Counted from the stretch's first letter, positions 24,900 through 36,694 are shown. The stretch: DNA of 64,000 nt from Takakia lepidozioides (GCA_030704615.1 CM060731.1:75062756-75126755), one strand, 5' to 3'. Notes: a model not told the origin generated them from the sequence alone. Translations and numbers: made by a program.

Positions 24900-26010
24900 A
24901 AGTTTGTAGGGACGCTGCTACTTCCAATTGACCATCTACCAATGCAGGTTTCTTGTAGCTATTGATCCAGAGGAAATCGTAAGTAATCTTGAGTTTGACA
25001 TATGTCCCTCTTGGATGAATTTGGACCCACACTCTATCCCTGCTCTTCAGCTGTCCCTGCCTCTGCACAAATCATGCATACATCCTCGCGTTGCTGCTAG
25101 CAGCTGACATTGCCAGCGTAGAGTTCTTCCAGCAAACACCCCAACCCTACTTATCACACTAGTTCCAATGTTGAATTGTGTCTGGTTCTCTCTATGATCC
25201 AACATACATTCACCTTTTTGCCTTGATTGTCCCACCATTGACTGAGGTCGGAAAAGTATTCATTCCAAAGCTTCTCCTCATCTCCGTTATCTGTTTTTGG
25301 GTACTTTCCTGCTGCCACATGTCAAAATCACTCCAAAAACCCAATGAGCTAACTTACAGAATTCAACATGCAAAATCAGGGACGAGTCCAATGAGAGGGC
25401 AAAAACAGGCTGAAATAGGTTGAAGAAGAAGCCTCACCACATTGTCCTCAACTGTCATGACCCATGGAGGATTCAACCAACCATCAACCCAAGAGGACAT
25501 CTTGTGTGTGGTGCTTGTGTCTGTACTCAGGTTGTGTCGGATTGGACTGTGAGAACCACCACGGTGCAGCTGAGCAGCCATAGATTGAAACGCAACCTCC
25601 TAAGACCAAGCTTACCCTCCCAAGTACCTTGTAAACACCAAGGAAAAATCGTGATACTAACAGGAGGAGCCAAGAGCCCCATTTGCAAGATGTACAAACT
25701 GCTTCACATAGTACATTAAGAAACAGCCACACGTCCCACCATCGTGAAGGATCTTTAAAAAACTAATGCCAGCTCTGCTCCGTGCTCCAAGGTACACTTT
25801 GTACCCGAAAATCCGACAGTCTCAACATTATGACAACCTCCTTCACGGAGGGGTGCTAGGGAGCTTTCAACAACATTCATGCAAGTCGCTTTGGGCTCCA
25901 TTGGACTCTACACAATGAGGAACACACCGACATGTCCAAACTTACACAGATGCTAAACCAGCTTATGTTTGCAGTCTGGAGATTTTAGAGTGGTCTCTGA
26001 AAACCAGGAG
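24900..26010 (-). pseudogene. Inverted PDF-exon fragment of the array (no PPR)
   Basis: On the minus strand the exon order of the array is recognisable. A piece of the exon 3 start lies near 25970-26000. An exon 4-like sequence at about 25740-25800 reads into TAG after HLWH-like codons. Exon 5 (HKHHTQ, with NPPW) is near 25430-25570, and exon 6 (QWWDNQGKK, donor GTGAAT) at about 25212-25310. The start of exon 7 (IHPRG, then LWINSYKKPALVDGQL) lies near 24915-25030. The exon 7 acceptor AG has become AA, and PPR sequence is absent. The fragment is head-to-head with unit 2. Confidence 0.7.
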
Positions 26011-26254
26011 CAGCTAAGCATCTCCGGTCTTGTTACAAATTTCAATCTGCCGATTATAAAACGTAATGTGTCCATCATAATGTGTACAGACCTGACCTAG
26101 TTTTGTTGTCTGAATTTATCGTGACGTAATGGGGGTGGGTTTGAGTGGATGATGGGGACCCTCACAGCTGCTGTTGCAATCGATTCTTGCATCGGGGTTG
26201 CGAGTACACAGACCAAAACACATTCTTCTGCCAATTTCTCACTCACCGGCGGAG

Positions 26255-27777
26255 ATGGCAGCGTCTTCCGGTGTTCTCCTGACCGCACAACCCGACTCCA
26301 TACCCCAGTCCCTTTCCACTCGCTTCAGTCATGCGGGAGTTCTTGCGTCATGCAGCGGATTGAGGGGCTCGGCTGTGGAGCCGAAAACGGCATCCCCTTG
26401 GCAATGCGCACAGGATGGAATCCCTTGCATGTAGTTGCAATGGCGTCTTGCCAACCTTCAGGGGTGCCATTCAAATTAGGTGTGACACGAAACACTTTGC
26501 GGTTTTCTTCTTGTGTTGGCCGTGTTGTATGCACCGTAGGATCCAGACGTGGAATTGTCTGTTGAGAAATCTAGCAGAATCAAGAATGCACAAGTGATGC
26601 TAGACAAGGCGGATAATTGGTATATCTCGCACGTAGGTCAACGCTGGAGCATGGAACAGCGGTGGCAGGAGTTCTGTGAAGATCCTTCACAATGGTGGGA
26701 CTGCAGTGTTGACAAGGTGAGCTTTCTCCATGGAGGATGTATGTCTGAGGGAGGAACTCTGGTATGATAGTACTGGGTGGATTGGATTGTACCCTTAGTT
26801 GTTGAGTGAAGTTCAAATCTCGCTTTGCGCTGCACTATCTTGTTTACTATCTTGTTCTTTCTAAGAAGGGAATGCCTAAGGAGGGAATTGAAGTAGGATG
26901 CGCAAGGTCTTTCCCTGGACTTTGGAAGGTACTTCGGAAGGTTGAGACTGTGGCTGCTCAGCTGCTCCTTGGTTGTTTCCACAGACCACTCCAAAATCTC
27001 CAGACTACACTCATAATCAGCGCACACAAGAGGGATTGTGGATAGAGGGTTGGTTCAATCCTCCTTGGGTGAAAGATAAATTCATTGCCATGCCACAAGA
27101 TCGAGAACAATCTGGTGATGGTGGAAGGATATGGGACTGTGGTTCTGGTTCTGGTTTGGATGGTGGTGCTCCTTCGAAGCTTGAAAGTGAGTGTGACTGA
27201 TAGCGACCTGATTAGAGGGGCAGTCTTGTCATGCACGACTTGTTTCGCATCTGTGTAAGTTTGGACGTGTTGTTATGGTCCTCATGGTGTAGACTCTAAT
27301 GGAGCCCACAGTGACCTGCAAGAATGTTGTTGAAAGCTAGCACCCTTCCATAAAGGAGCGATCAAAGTGTTGATGCTGTCTGAGTTTCGGGCATGAAGGT
27401 CTACCCTGGAGCATGGAGCATCTCTGGCATTAGTTTTTTAAAGATTCTTCACAACAGTGGGACAACCCGATGTGGCTTTCTTAATATACCATGTGAAGAA
27501 GTATGTCCATTCTGCAAAAGTGGGCTCTTTGTTTCAGTGTCATGATTTGTTCTGTTTCCTATGTTTACAAGGTACTCGGATGGGTTCGCTTGGTCTTAGA
27601 AGGCCATGTTTAAATTTCTCCAGCTGCACTGTGGTGGTTCTCACAGACCAATCCGAGAACACCTGACTACAGACACAAGCAATGCAAACAAGAGGTCCTT
27701 TGGGTTGATGGTTGGTTGAATCCTTCGTGGGTGAAAGAAAAACTAGGTGCTTTCATGGCACAATGTCAAGGACAATG
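26255..27777 (+). pseudogene. Decayed N-terminal and PDF exons of unit 2
   Basis: Exon 1 (26255-26479) starts MAASSGVLLTAQPDS like its relatives, but one C is missing near 26393, so the frame is lost. Exon 2 (26637-26716) and exon 3 (26985-27186) remain good PDF halves (EDPSQWWD, then SPDYTHN and NPPW). Exon 4 (from 27399) has TAG at 27431 and no donor. Exon 5 starts at 27647 and runs into a deletion near 27777 that removes exon 6 and the intron before the PPR exon. The PPR frame downstream is intact, so the PDF part seems to have decayed separately. Confidence 0.7.
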
Positions 27778-27796
27778 CTAGCAACAAGGAGGATCT

Positions 27797-30700
27797 ATGC
27801 ATTACTGGTGCCGAGGCAGAATAGCAGAAGGAGCAGGGATGGAGTGTGGGGTCCAGTTCCATCTGAGAGGGCCAGATTTCAAGCACAAGATTACCCATCA
27901 ATCCCTGTGGATCGATAGCTATAAGAAACCTGCGTGGGTAGATGGTCAATTGGATGTGGCGGCGGCGGCACATTTGTTAAAGTCAGGCACCTCCACCATG
28001 AACACAGCTTCCATGACCACAGCTTCCAAAAGAGGACCAAGAGAGGGAATCCATGATACCCCTTCTGGCACTTCTGGGCATGTAAGGATGCTATGTGAGG
28101 CAGGGCAACTGAAAGAGGCTCTACAGATTCTAACCCAAGGAGGCATTTCGGCAGATTCAGATACTTATGTCTGTCTCTTGCGTAAGTGCATCAAGATGAA
28201 AAGCCTGGAAACAGGAAAGCAGGTGCACACTCACATTATCCAAAGGGGACTCAAGCCAAACGTTTTCCTACACAACAACCTTGTCAACATGTATGTCAAG
28301 TGCGGGAGCATTATGGATGCACATGAAGTGTTCAACAAAATGCCCAAACGCAGTTTGATCACGTGGAATATTATGATGGCAGGATTTAACAAGCATGGGT
28401 GTGGTAAGAATGCCTTGGAGACATATGAGCAAATGATAGGGGAAGGTGTGAAGCCCAACCACATCACGTTTGTTTGTGTTTGCAATGCATGTGCAAGCCT
28501 GGCAGCCCTGGAAAAGGGCAAAGTGGTCCATGGTGACATCATCAAAGCGGTAATTGTACCAGATGTCATTTTGAACACCGCCCTGGTGGACATGTATGCG
28601 AAATGTGGCAGCATTGAGGATGCAAGGGGAGTGTTTAACAATATGACTGAACGAAATGTGGTGTCCTGGAACACGCTGATCACAGGATATTCCCAGCATG
28701 GGTTCGGGATGGAGGCTTTGGAGACGTATGACCAAATGATGCGGGAAGGGTTGAAGCCCGACCGGGTCACATTCGTCTGCATTTGCAATGCATGCGCAAG
28801 CCTGGCAGCCCTGGAAAGGGGCAAAGAGGTCCATGGTGACATCATCAAAGCGGGGATTGTACCAGATGTCATTCTAAACAATACCCTGTTGGACATGTAT
28901 GCCAAAGGCGGGAGCATCGCGGATGCAAAGGGAGTGTTCGACAATATGGCCGAACGAAATGTGGTGTCCTGGAGTGCGATGATCACAGGATATGCCCAGC
29001 ATGGGTGCGGGATGGAGGCTTTGGAAACGTATGAGCAAATGATCCGGGAAGGGGTGAAGCCCCACCGGGTCACGTTTGTTTGCATCTGCAATGCGTGCGC
29101 GAGCCTGGCAGCCCTGGAGAAGGGGAAAGAGGTCCATGGTGATATCATCAAAGCAGGAATTGTACCAGATGTAATTCTAAATACTGCTCTGGTGGACATG
29201 TATGCCAAATGTGGCAGCATTAAGGATGCGAAGGGAGTGTTCGACAATATGGCTGAACGAAATGTGGTGTCCTGGAGCGCAATGATAGCAGGATATGCCC
29301 AGCATGGGTTCGGGATGGAGGCTTTGGAGACATATGAGCAAATGATGCGGGAAGGGGTAAAGCCAGACCGGGTCACGTTTGTTTGCGTTTGCAATGCGTG
29401 TGCGAGCCTGGCAGACCTGGAAACGGGCAAAGAGGTCCATGGTGACATCATCAAAGCGGGAATTGTACCAGACGTCATTCTGAACAATACCCTGGTGGAC
29501 ATGTATGCCAAAGGCGGGAGCATCGAGGATGCAAAGGGAGTGTTCGCCGACATGGCCGAACGAGATGTGGTTTCCTGGAATGCGATGATAGCAGGATATG
29601 CCCAGCAAGGGTCTGGGATGGAGGCTTTGGAGATGTATAAGAAAATGATGCGGGAAGGGGTGAAGCCCAACCGGGCCACATTTGTTTGTGCTAGCAATGC
29701 GTGCGCAAGCCTGGCAGCCCTGGAAAAGGGCAAAGAGGTCCATGGTGACATCATCAAAGCGGGAGTTGTACCAGATGTTATTCTGAGCACTGCCCTGGTG
29801 GACATGTATGCCAAATGCGGGAGTATTGAGAATGCAAAGGGAGTGTTTGACAACATGGCTGAACGAGATGTGGTGTCCTGGAACGCGATGATTGCAGGAT
29901 ACGCCCAGCATGGTTGTGGGATGGAGGCTTTGCAGACATACGAGCAAATGAGGGGGGAATGGGTGAAGCCCAACCGGATTACGTTCATTTGTGTTTGCAA
30001 TGCGTGTGCAAGCCTGGCAGCCCTGGAGAAGGGCCAACAGGTTCATGGTGACATCATCAAAGCAGGAATTGTACCAGATGTCATTCTGAATAGTGCCCTG
30101 GTGGACATGTATGCCAAATGCGGCAGCATTGAGGATGCCAAGGTATTATTCAACAACATGGCTGAACGAAATGTGATTTCCTGGAGCGCAATGATCTCAG
30201 GATATGCCCAGCATGGTTGTCATAGGCAAGCACTGCAGCTATTTGAAGTAATGCAAAAGGAAGGCTTTAGCCCAGGGAGTATCACCTTTATATGTGTTCT
30301 CTCTGCATGCGGCCACGTTGGCCTACTGGATGAAGGAAGATGCTACTTTGATTCCCTGAGTCAAGATCATGGTATCGCTCCGACAGTAAAGCACTTTGGC
30401 TGCATGGTTGACCTGCTTGGACGTGCGGGGCAATTGGATGAGGCAGAGGACCTCATTAATAAAATGCCAATGAAACCAGATGCTGTGGTGTGGAAGGCCT
30501 TGCTTAGTGCCTGCAGAATCCATGGCAATGTGGAGATGGCTGAACGTGCGGCAACATCTATTCTCAAGTGGGATGAACAGAATGCCGCAACTTATGTGTT
30601 GCTATCAAACATCTATGCCGCAGCTGGCAGGTGGGCTGATACTGCAAGGGTGAGAAAAATGATGAAGGCCAGAGGGGTTAGAAAGGAGCCAGGTCGCTGC

Positions 30701-31096
30701 TGCATTGAGATTGGCAACAGGGTGCACACCTTTGTTGTAGATGACAAATTGCATCCGAAAATTGAGGAAATCCATGCTGAGCTGAGAAGATTGTCTGGGC
30801 AGATGAAGGAGGCTGGGTATGTGCCTGACAGGCGCTTTGTATTGCAAAATGTTAGGGAGGAGCAAAAGGAATTTTTTCTTTGCCACCACAGTGAGAAGCT
30901 GGCCATTGGTTTCGGGCTGATCAGCACGGCCCCTGGGACGTGTCTCCGTCTGATCAAGAATCTTCGGGTGTGTGGTGACTGCCACACGGCCACTAAGTTC
31001 ATCTCAAAGATTGTTGGCCGAGCAATTGTGGTACGGGACGCTATCCGTTTTCACCATTTTGAAGATGGGTTTTGTTCTTGTGGGGATTACTGGTGA
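27797..31096 (+). CDS. PLS-PPR-DYW protein, unit 2 (seven triplets)
   Basis: A single open frame of 1099 codons begins with ATG at 27797, with an in-frame stop just upstream at 27779. Residues 21-60 keep only the second half of the last PDF motif (GPDFKHK, LWIDSYKKPAWVDGQL). Seven P-L-S triplets follow, the most in this window, marked by seven GK/GQ-VH sites. The E region, HSEKLA, CGDCH and the terminal GDYW are intact. Established role of the class: site-specific C-to-U editing in chloroplasts or mitochondria. The start differs from units 1 and 5 because the upstream splice partner is deleted; this ATG lies in what is intron sequence in the sister copies. The first residues do not look like a typical transit peptide, so targeting is doubtful. 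Confidence 0.8.
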   Translation: MHYWCRGRIAEGAGMECGVQFHLRGPDFKHKITHQSLWIDSYKKPAWVDGQLDVAAAAHLLKSGTSTMNTASMTTASKRGPREGIHDTPSGTSGHVRMLCEAGQLKEALQILTQGGISADSDTYVCLLRKCIKMKSLETGKQVHTHIIQRGLKPNVFLHNNLVNMYVKCGSIMDAHEVFNKMPKRSLITWNIMMAGFNKHGCGKNALETYEQMIGEGVKPNHITFVCVCNACASLAALEKGKVVHGDIIKAVIVPDVILNTALVDMYAKCGSIEDARGVFNNMTERNVVSWNTLITGYSQHGFGMEALETYDQMMREGLKPDRVTFVCICNACASLAALERGKEVHGDIIKAGIVPDVILNNTLLDMYAKGGSIADAKGVFDNMAERNVVSWSAMITGYAQHGCGMEALETYEQMIREGVKPHRVTFVCICNACASLAALEKGKEVHGDIIKAGIVPDVILNTALVDMYAKCGSIKDAKGVFDNMAERNVVSWSAMIAGYAQHGFGMEALETYEQMMREGVKPDRVTFVCVCNACASLADLETGKEVHGDIIKAGIVPDVILNNTLVDMYAKGGSIEDAKGVFADMAERDVVSWNAMIAGYAQQGSGMEALEMYKKMMREGVKPNRATFVCASNACASLAALEKGKEVHGDIIKAGVVPDVILSTALVDMYAKCGSIENAKGVFDNMAERDVVSWNAMIAGYAQHGCGMEALQTYEQMRGEWVKPNRITFICVCNACASLAALEKGQQVHGDIIKAGIVPDVILNSALVDMYAKCGSIEDAKVLFNNMAERNVISWSAMISGYAQHGCHRQALQLFEVMQKEGFSPGSITFICVLSACGHVGLLDEGRCYFDSLSQDHGIAPTVKHFGCMVDLLGRAGQLDEAEDLINKMPMKPDAVVWKALLSACRIHGNVEMAERAATSILKWDEQNAATYVLLSNIYAAAGRWADTARVRKMMKARGVRKEPGRCCIEIGNRVHTFVVDDKLHPKIEEIHAELRRLSGQMKEAGYVPDRRFVLQNVREEQKEFFLCHHSEKLAIGFGLISTAPGTCLRLIKNLRVCGDCHTATKFISKIVGRAIVVRDAIRFHHFEDGFCSCGDYW

Positions 31097-32500
31097 AATG
31101 ATGTTTTTTCCTGGAAAGGTTCCAGTGTCTGGTTTCATTCATGATCTGCATAGCTACTTCGTTCACCCACCATTGATCCTGAGAATATTGGCACTGTTGA
31201 ACACAGTTGCCTACGGTTCAAGACCGAATTTTGGAGCATGTATGGAACAGTTGTAGTTCCATGCAGGGATTGGCTTCCTCAATCACTTGTTGAGCTGCTG
31301 ATGTGAAGCAAGCCAAAAGCTGTCCTGAACCACTTTTAAGAAGGTGAACCCACGTTTGGATGCCAACCACTTTCACCACTTTCGCAGATGGGGTTTGTTC
31401 TTTGTGGGGACTACTGGTGAAATATTTTCTTCTGGAAAAGGTGCAAGTGTATTGCTTCATGATGTGCGTTTCTACTTCATTCATCCACCATTGATCCTGA
31501 GAATATTGTTTATGATGCACGGTTGAGGTATTTCATGTGGCATATAAATCTTCCAAGAGCTCATAGGTGGAAAGTCAGCCCATAATTGCTCGTGACTGGA
31601 GCAGATAACTATTGAAGGGGGAATTCTGACTGACTCTGGTGATAAGGGTAGAAATGAGAGTGCTGTTCTGATTGTGGTGTGGATGGTGGGGCATCTTTGA
31701 AGCTTGAAGATGAAAGTGAATACAATTTTTTTGAATGGGCATGATTCTTTGAGCTTCCGTGTGCATTAATTTTTAAAATTTGGACATGTTTATATGTTTC
31801 TCATGGTACCCCTTCAAAGAGAGCGCCTTGACTAACTTTAATGAAGGTTGTCAAAAGCTAGCGTATATCTCTCCAAGATCTAATCCCATGGCAGTCAGGT
31901 TAGTTTGCACAGTGATTGTATTTGGGTATTCTGTTATTGCTTGATTCTGCAAGAGTTGGATTCGCAAGACTCCCTCACCATGACATCAGTTTGTGCATGT
32001 TGGAGTTCAAGATTGGGTTACCAAGTACAGTATTTAGAGCTCAGCCGGAGGTACATCATAGGACTCAAGGACCAAACAAGAACTGCGCTGGAGCAAATTT
32101 TACAAGCTTTTCTAACTTTGCAAGTGCATGGCACGGCAGGAAACATGACAACTCTGCATTTGCAGGTCTGGGGGAAAACCATGTCAGTTACTTCCATCTT
32201 AATTTTTTTGTATATACGTCCATTGCTTGGTCATGAGGCAGTCAGCAGGCAAGCCTTCCCTAGATCTCCAGAGCAAATGACTAGTGTCTGTGACAAATGT
32301 ATGTGTATTCCAACACTCCAACTTTTACTCGGCTATACTGCAGCTCCGCAACATGAGAATGGACTCACATCACCCGTCAACCCATTTGTAGCACAGGAAC
32401 TACTTAGAGAATCTTGATGCAAATAAACGGTTTGTGTACTAATCTGGCAAGCCAAGGTGTCCAGTGTCCTCCTTCATGTGTATCCACCTCGCAAGACTCT
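31097..32500 (+). other. 3' flank of unit 2 with array-derived repeats
   Basis: 31360-31510 is a second, frame-broken copy of the DYW end plus 3' flank (FHHF, then GTTGE in place of GDYW). 31610-31800 matches the 3' flanks of units 5 and 6, and also the linker end of PDF exon 3 with its following intron (…GATGAAAGTGAATAC). A 170-codon frame at 31905-32417 shows no recognisable domain. No separate gene is supported. Confidence 0.5.
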
Positions 32501-32529
32501 TTCAAAGACCTGTAATAGTTTGCAAGGAG

Positions 32530-34290
32530 AAGCTGTGGAAGAAATATTTTTTGGACCCCAGTCAATGGTGGGTCAATCAAGGCAAAAAGGTGAATGCCAG
32601 TTAAATTACAGAGAGAAGCAGACAATTAAATGTGTCGCAAAACTTTCTTGGACTCTCTCTCTCCCCTGCACATTTTGAAAGTCTTGCATAGGAACTAGTC
32701 TGTGATAAGTAGGGTTGGGGTGTTTGCTAGAAAAAATTAGGTTGTGATTGTCAGCTCCTAGCAGCAAGGGAAGGGTCTATGCATTATTGGTGTTGAAGCA
32801 GGTATAGCTGAAGGAGCAGGGATACAGTGTGGGTCCAGTTTCATCCAAGAGGACCAGATTTCAAGCACAAGATCACCTCTGAATCCCTGTGGATTGATAA
32901 CTATAGGAATCCTGCATGGGTGGATGGTCAATTGGAAGCAGCTGCAGCAGCACAGTTGACAAAATCAGGCATCTCCAGCATGACCACAGCTTCCAAAAGA
33001 GGACCAAGATCTGGCACTTTTGTACCTGTGAGCTATGTGAGGCAGGGCAACTGAAAGATGCTCTACAGATTTTAAACCAAGGAGGCATTTTTGCAGATTC
33101 AGATACTTATGTCTGTCTCTTACATACGTGCATCAAGATGAAAAGCCTGGAAGCCACAAAAGCAGGTTCATGCTCACATTATCCAACGGGGATTCAAGCC
33201 AATTTTCCTACACAACCACCTTGTCAACATGTATGTCAAGTGTGGGGACATTATGGATGCACACCTAGTATTCAACACAATGCCTGAACATGGTTTGATC
33301 ACGTGGAATATTATGATTGCATGATTTAACAAGCATGGGTGTGGTAAGAATGCCTTGGAGACATATGAGCAAATGCTATGGGAATGTGTGAGACCAGACA
33401 GGGTCACATTCATTTGTGTTTGCAGTACATGTGCGAGCCTGGCAGCCCTGGAAAAGGGCAAAGAAGTCCATGGCGACATCATCAAAGCGGGAATTGTACC
33501 AGATGTCATTCTGAACACGGCCCTGGTGGACATGTATGCCAAATGTGGCAGCATCGAGGATGCAAGGGGAGTGTTTGACAATATGACTGAATGAAATGTG
33601 GTGTCCTGGAATGTGATGATTGCAGGATATACCCAGCATGGGTGTGGGATGGAGGCTTTGGAGACATATGAGCAAATGATGTGGGAAGGGGTGACGCCGG
33701 ACCGTGTCACATTCGTTTGCGTTTGCAATGCGTGTGCAAGCCTGGGGGCTGTGGAAAAGGGCAAAGAGGTCCATGGAGACATCATCAAAGCAGGAATTGT
33801 ACCAGATGTCATTGTGAACAATACCCTTGTGGACATGTATGCCAAAGGCGGTAGCATGGAGGATGCAAAGGGAGTGTTTGACGATATGGCCAAACGAAAG
33901 GTGGTGTCCTGGACCGCGATGATTTCAGGATATGCCCAACATGGGTTTGGGGTGGAGGCTTTGGAGACGTATGGGCAAATGATGCGAGAACGGGTGAAGC
34001 CCAACCGGGTTACATTCGTTTGCGTTTGCAACGCGTGTGCAAGCCTGGCAGCCCTGGACAAGTGCAGAGAGGTCCATGGTGACATCATCAAAGCGGGAAT
34101 TGTACCGGATGTCATTCTGAACAATACCCTGGTGGACATGTATGCCAAAGGCGGGAGCATCGAGGATGCAAAAGGAGTGTTTGACAACATGGTTGAACGA
34201 GATGTGGTGTCCTGGAACGCGATGATTGCAGGATACGGCCAGCATGGATGTGGGATGGAGGCTTTGGAAATGTATGAGCAAATGATTTGG
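32530..34290 (+). pseudogene. PDF-PPR unit 3, left part
   Basis: A PDF exon 6-like half ends at 32589 (FLDPSQWW, donor GTGAAT). The large exon resumes at 32839 after GGTCCAG. It has a frameshift near 33050, TGA at 33322 (in place of a Gly codon), and TGA at 33592 where sister copies have an Arg codon. PPR motifs continue in frame to about 34290 and stop within a P motif (EQMIWE). The rest of the gene lies inverted immediately to the right. Upstream PDF exons 1-5 are absent. Confidence 0.8.
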
Positions 34291-36086
34291 GAAGACCCAG
34301 AATTAGGACAACACTCTGAGTTCCATCCACTGTCACCAAAATCAGTCAAAAAACACCCTTTCAGTCAAGTGCAATTATGGGCTGACTTCCCACCTATGCC
34401 GGGTAGACCCCATGATGGTCAATACTCCCAGGAAATGGTGGATGGTCTGAGTAGCTACACAGATCAATGAATGAAGCAAGACACTCACATCTTTCCAAGA
34501 AAACATCCTTTCACCAGTAATCACCACAAGAACAAATCCCATCTTCAAAGTGGTGAAAGTGGTTAGCGGGGAGTACAACAATTGCTCGGCCAACAATCTT
34601 TGAGATGAATATGGTGACCCTTGGGCCAACGGCAGAGGCTACCCTAGAGGTCGCACTTGGGCCTCGACATAGGAGATATCAAGGGAAAGGTCTCCGGTTC
34701 AAATCAGGTCGTAGATTCCGTGTTAAAAAAATGATATATTGATTGGACACTTGTGCCAACGACAAAGGCTACCCTGGACGTCATACTTGGGCCTAGACAT
34801 AGGAGACTCACTTGAATGCATAGGAGATTGCACTTGGGCTTACATGACCCTGGACACTTGGGCCAACGGCACAGGCTACCCTACTTTCAATTGAAGAGGG
34901 AGAGGTATGAAATCCACCACTACAAAATGACAAGGTGTCCACTTTTCATTTTGCGGTTATTGAGGATAACTGATCTGAGGGATCTGATGGCAAGATGGAG
35001 GGCCCGGAGACAAGTTGTGATGAAGGTGTGGGGCAGGTCGAGCTTTGTGTATCAATAAATAGCAGAACACCCCACACAGCCGAAGATTCTTGATCAGACG
35101 AAGACACGTCCCAGGGGCCGTGCTGATAAGCCCAAAACCAATGGTCAGCTTCTCACTGTGGTGGCAAAGAAAAAATTCCTTTTGCTCCTCCCCCACATCA
35201 TGCAATACAAAGCGCGTGTCAGGCACATACCCTGCCTCCTTCATCTGCCCAGACAATCTTCTCAACTCAGCATGGATTTCCTCAATTCTGGGATGCATTT
35301 TGTCATCAACAACAAAGGTGTGCACCCTGTTGCCAATCTCAATGCAGCAGCGATCTGGCTCCTTTCTAACCCCTCTCACCTTCATCATTTTTCTCACCCT
35401 TGCAGTATCGTCCCACATGTTAGCTGCGGCATAGATGTTTGACAGCAACACATAAGTTGCAGCATCCTGTTCATCCCACTTGAGAATAGATGTTGCCGCA
35501 CGTTCAGCCATCTCCGCATTGCCATGGATTCTGCAGGCACCAAGCAAGGCCTTCCATACCACAGAATCTGGTTCCATTGGCGTTTTATTAATGAGGTCCT
35601 CTGCCTCATCCAATCGCCCCGCACGTCCAAGCAGGTCCACCATGCAGCCAAAGTGCTTTACTGTCGGAGTGACACCATGGTCTTGATTGAGGGAATCAAA
35701 GTAGCGTCTTCCTTCATCCAGCAGGCCAACATGGCTGCAAGCAGAGAGAACACATATAAAGGTGATACTGTCTGGCTTCAAGCCTTCCTCTTTCATTTCT
35801 TCAAATAGTTGGAGGGCCTCTCGATGTAACCATGCTGGGCATATCCTGCGATCAATGCACTCCGCGAAATCACGTTTTGTTCAGCCATATTGTCGAACAA
35901 TCCCTTGGCATCCTCGATGCTGCCGCATTTGGCATACATGTCCACCAGGGCAGTATTCAGAATGACATCCGGTACAATTCCCGCTTTGATGATGTCACGA
36001 TGGATCTTTTTTCCCTTTCCCAGGGCTGTTAGGCTCGCACACGCATTGCAAGCACAAACAAACGTGACCCGGTCCGGCTTGGAGCT
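34291..36086 (-). pseudogene. PDF-PPR unit 3, inverted right part with DYW end
   Basis: Read on the minus strand from 36086, PPR sequence resumes at KPDRVTFVCACNACAS. It runs through a frame break near 35795 and an E/DYW frame (34957-35796, 279 codons with HSEKLT). It is then interrupted after NLRLCG by an inserted element, resumes at about 34620 with the end of the DYW domain (FHHFEDG, CGDYW), and closes with the usual 3' flank. The outer ends fit the left part at 34290 and the flank at 36087, so this is one inverted block of unit 3. Confidence 0.75.
34625..35078. mobile_element. Insertion in the DYW domain of unit 3, with SINE-like internal repeats
   Basis: About 450 bases separate two pieces of DYW coding sequence that are nearly adjacent in sister genes. 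Inside are three related segments (near 34622, 34753 and 34858) with GGGCCAACGGCA or a variant, then AGGCTACCCT. Two of them also carry a CACTTGGGCCT-like block and GACATAGGAGA. GGTTCAAATC near 34698 resembles a tRNA B box, so a tRNA-derived SINE is possible. Element ends and target duplications are not clear. Confidence 0.5.
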
Positions 36087-36486
36087 TCTCCAAGGCTTGA
36101 AGATGACAGTGAATACGAATTTTAATGAGCTTGATGAGAGGGGCAGCCATGTGCACAAGTTTGTTCAGCATCTTAAATTTGGACATGTTTGTTTGTTTCT
36201 CGTGATGTGGCTTTGGATGGAGCCCTCGACGAACTTGCATGAATATTGTCAAAAGCTAGCCTTAACCCACCAAGATCCAATCCCATGGTGGCTGCTTGAA
36301 AGTTCATATAGTGATTGTAAGGGTATTTGGGTATGTTGTTATTGATTGATGCGGCTTGACTGCCTCACACTATAACATCGGTTTGTGCATGTTGGAGTCA
36401 AGGTTGGGGGTAATTACTTGAGCTGCCAATCTCAAACAAGCCGAAAAACTGCTCCTCCTTGTGGATCTACTGGTTTTTCTCTTCAT

Positions 36487-36508
36487 CTCTCTCTCTCTCT
36501 CTCTCTCT
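36487..36508 (+). repeat. (CT)n microsatellite
   Basis: Eleven uninterrupted CT dinucleotides lie just upstream of pseudogene unit 4, in sequence not shared with other units. Confidence 0.9.
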
Positions 36509-36694
36509 GGTCCAGCTTGTAATTTTAGTTTTTGTTCCTGCAGGTTCTGAAGTATTTGTTGATGCATAGTCCTCCAGAACAAGCTCTGATCCTGTTGCCT
36601 CGCTGCTGGCAAGTGTGAATGGATTTGAGTGTCTCATCACGTGTGGAAGTGTCTGCATATTGGGCAGAAAAGGGGGTTCAAATCCCCCTCACTT

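Noticed and set aside
28231-30000. Minus-strand open frame of 589 codons inside PPR unit 2, with similar ones at 20051-21250, 43145-44546, 33174-34349 and 50194-51518
   Set aside because: They mirror the repeated PPR modules codon for codon on the opposite strand. The sense frame has clear PPR and DYW domains; the antisense frames are by-products of the repeats.
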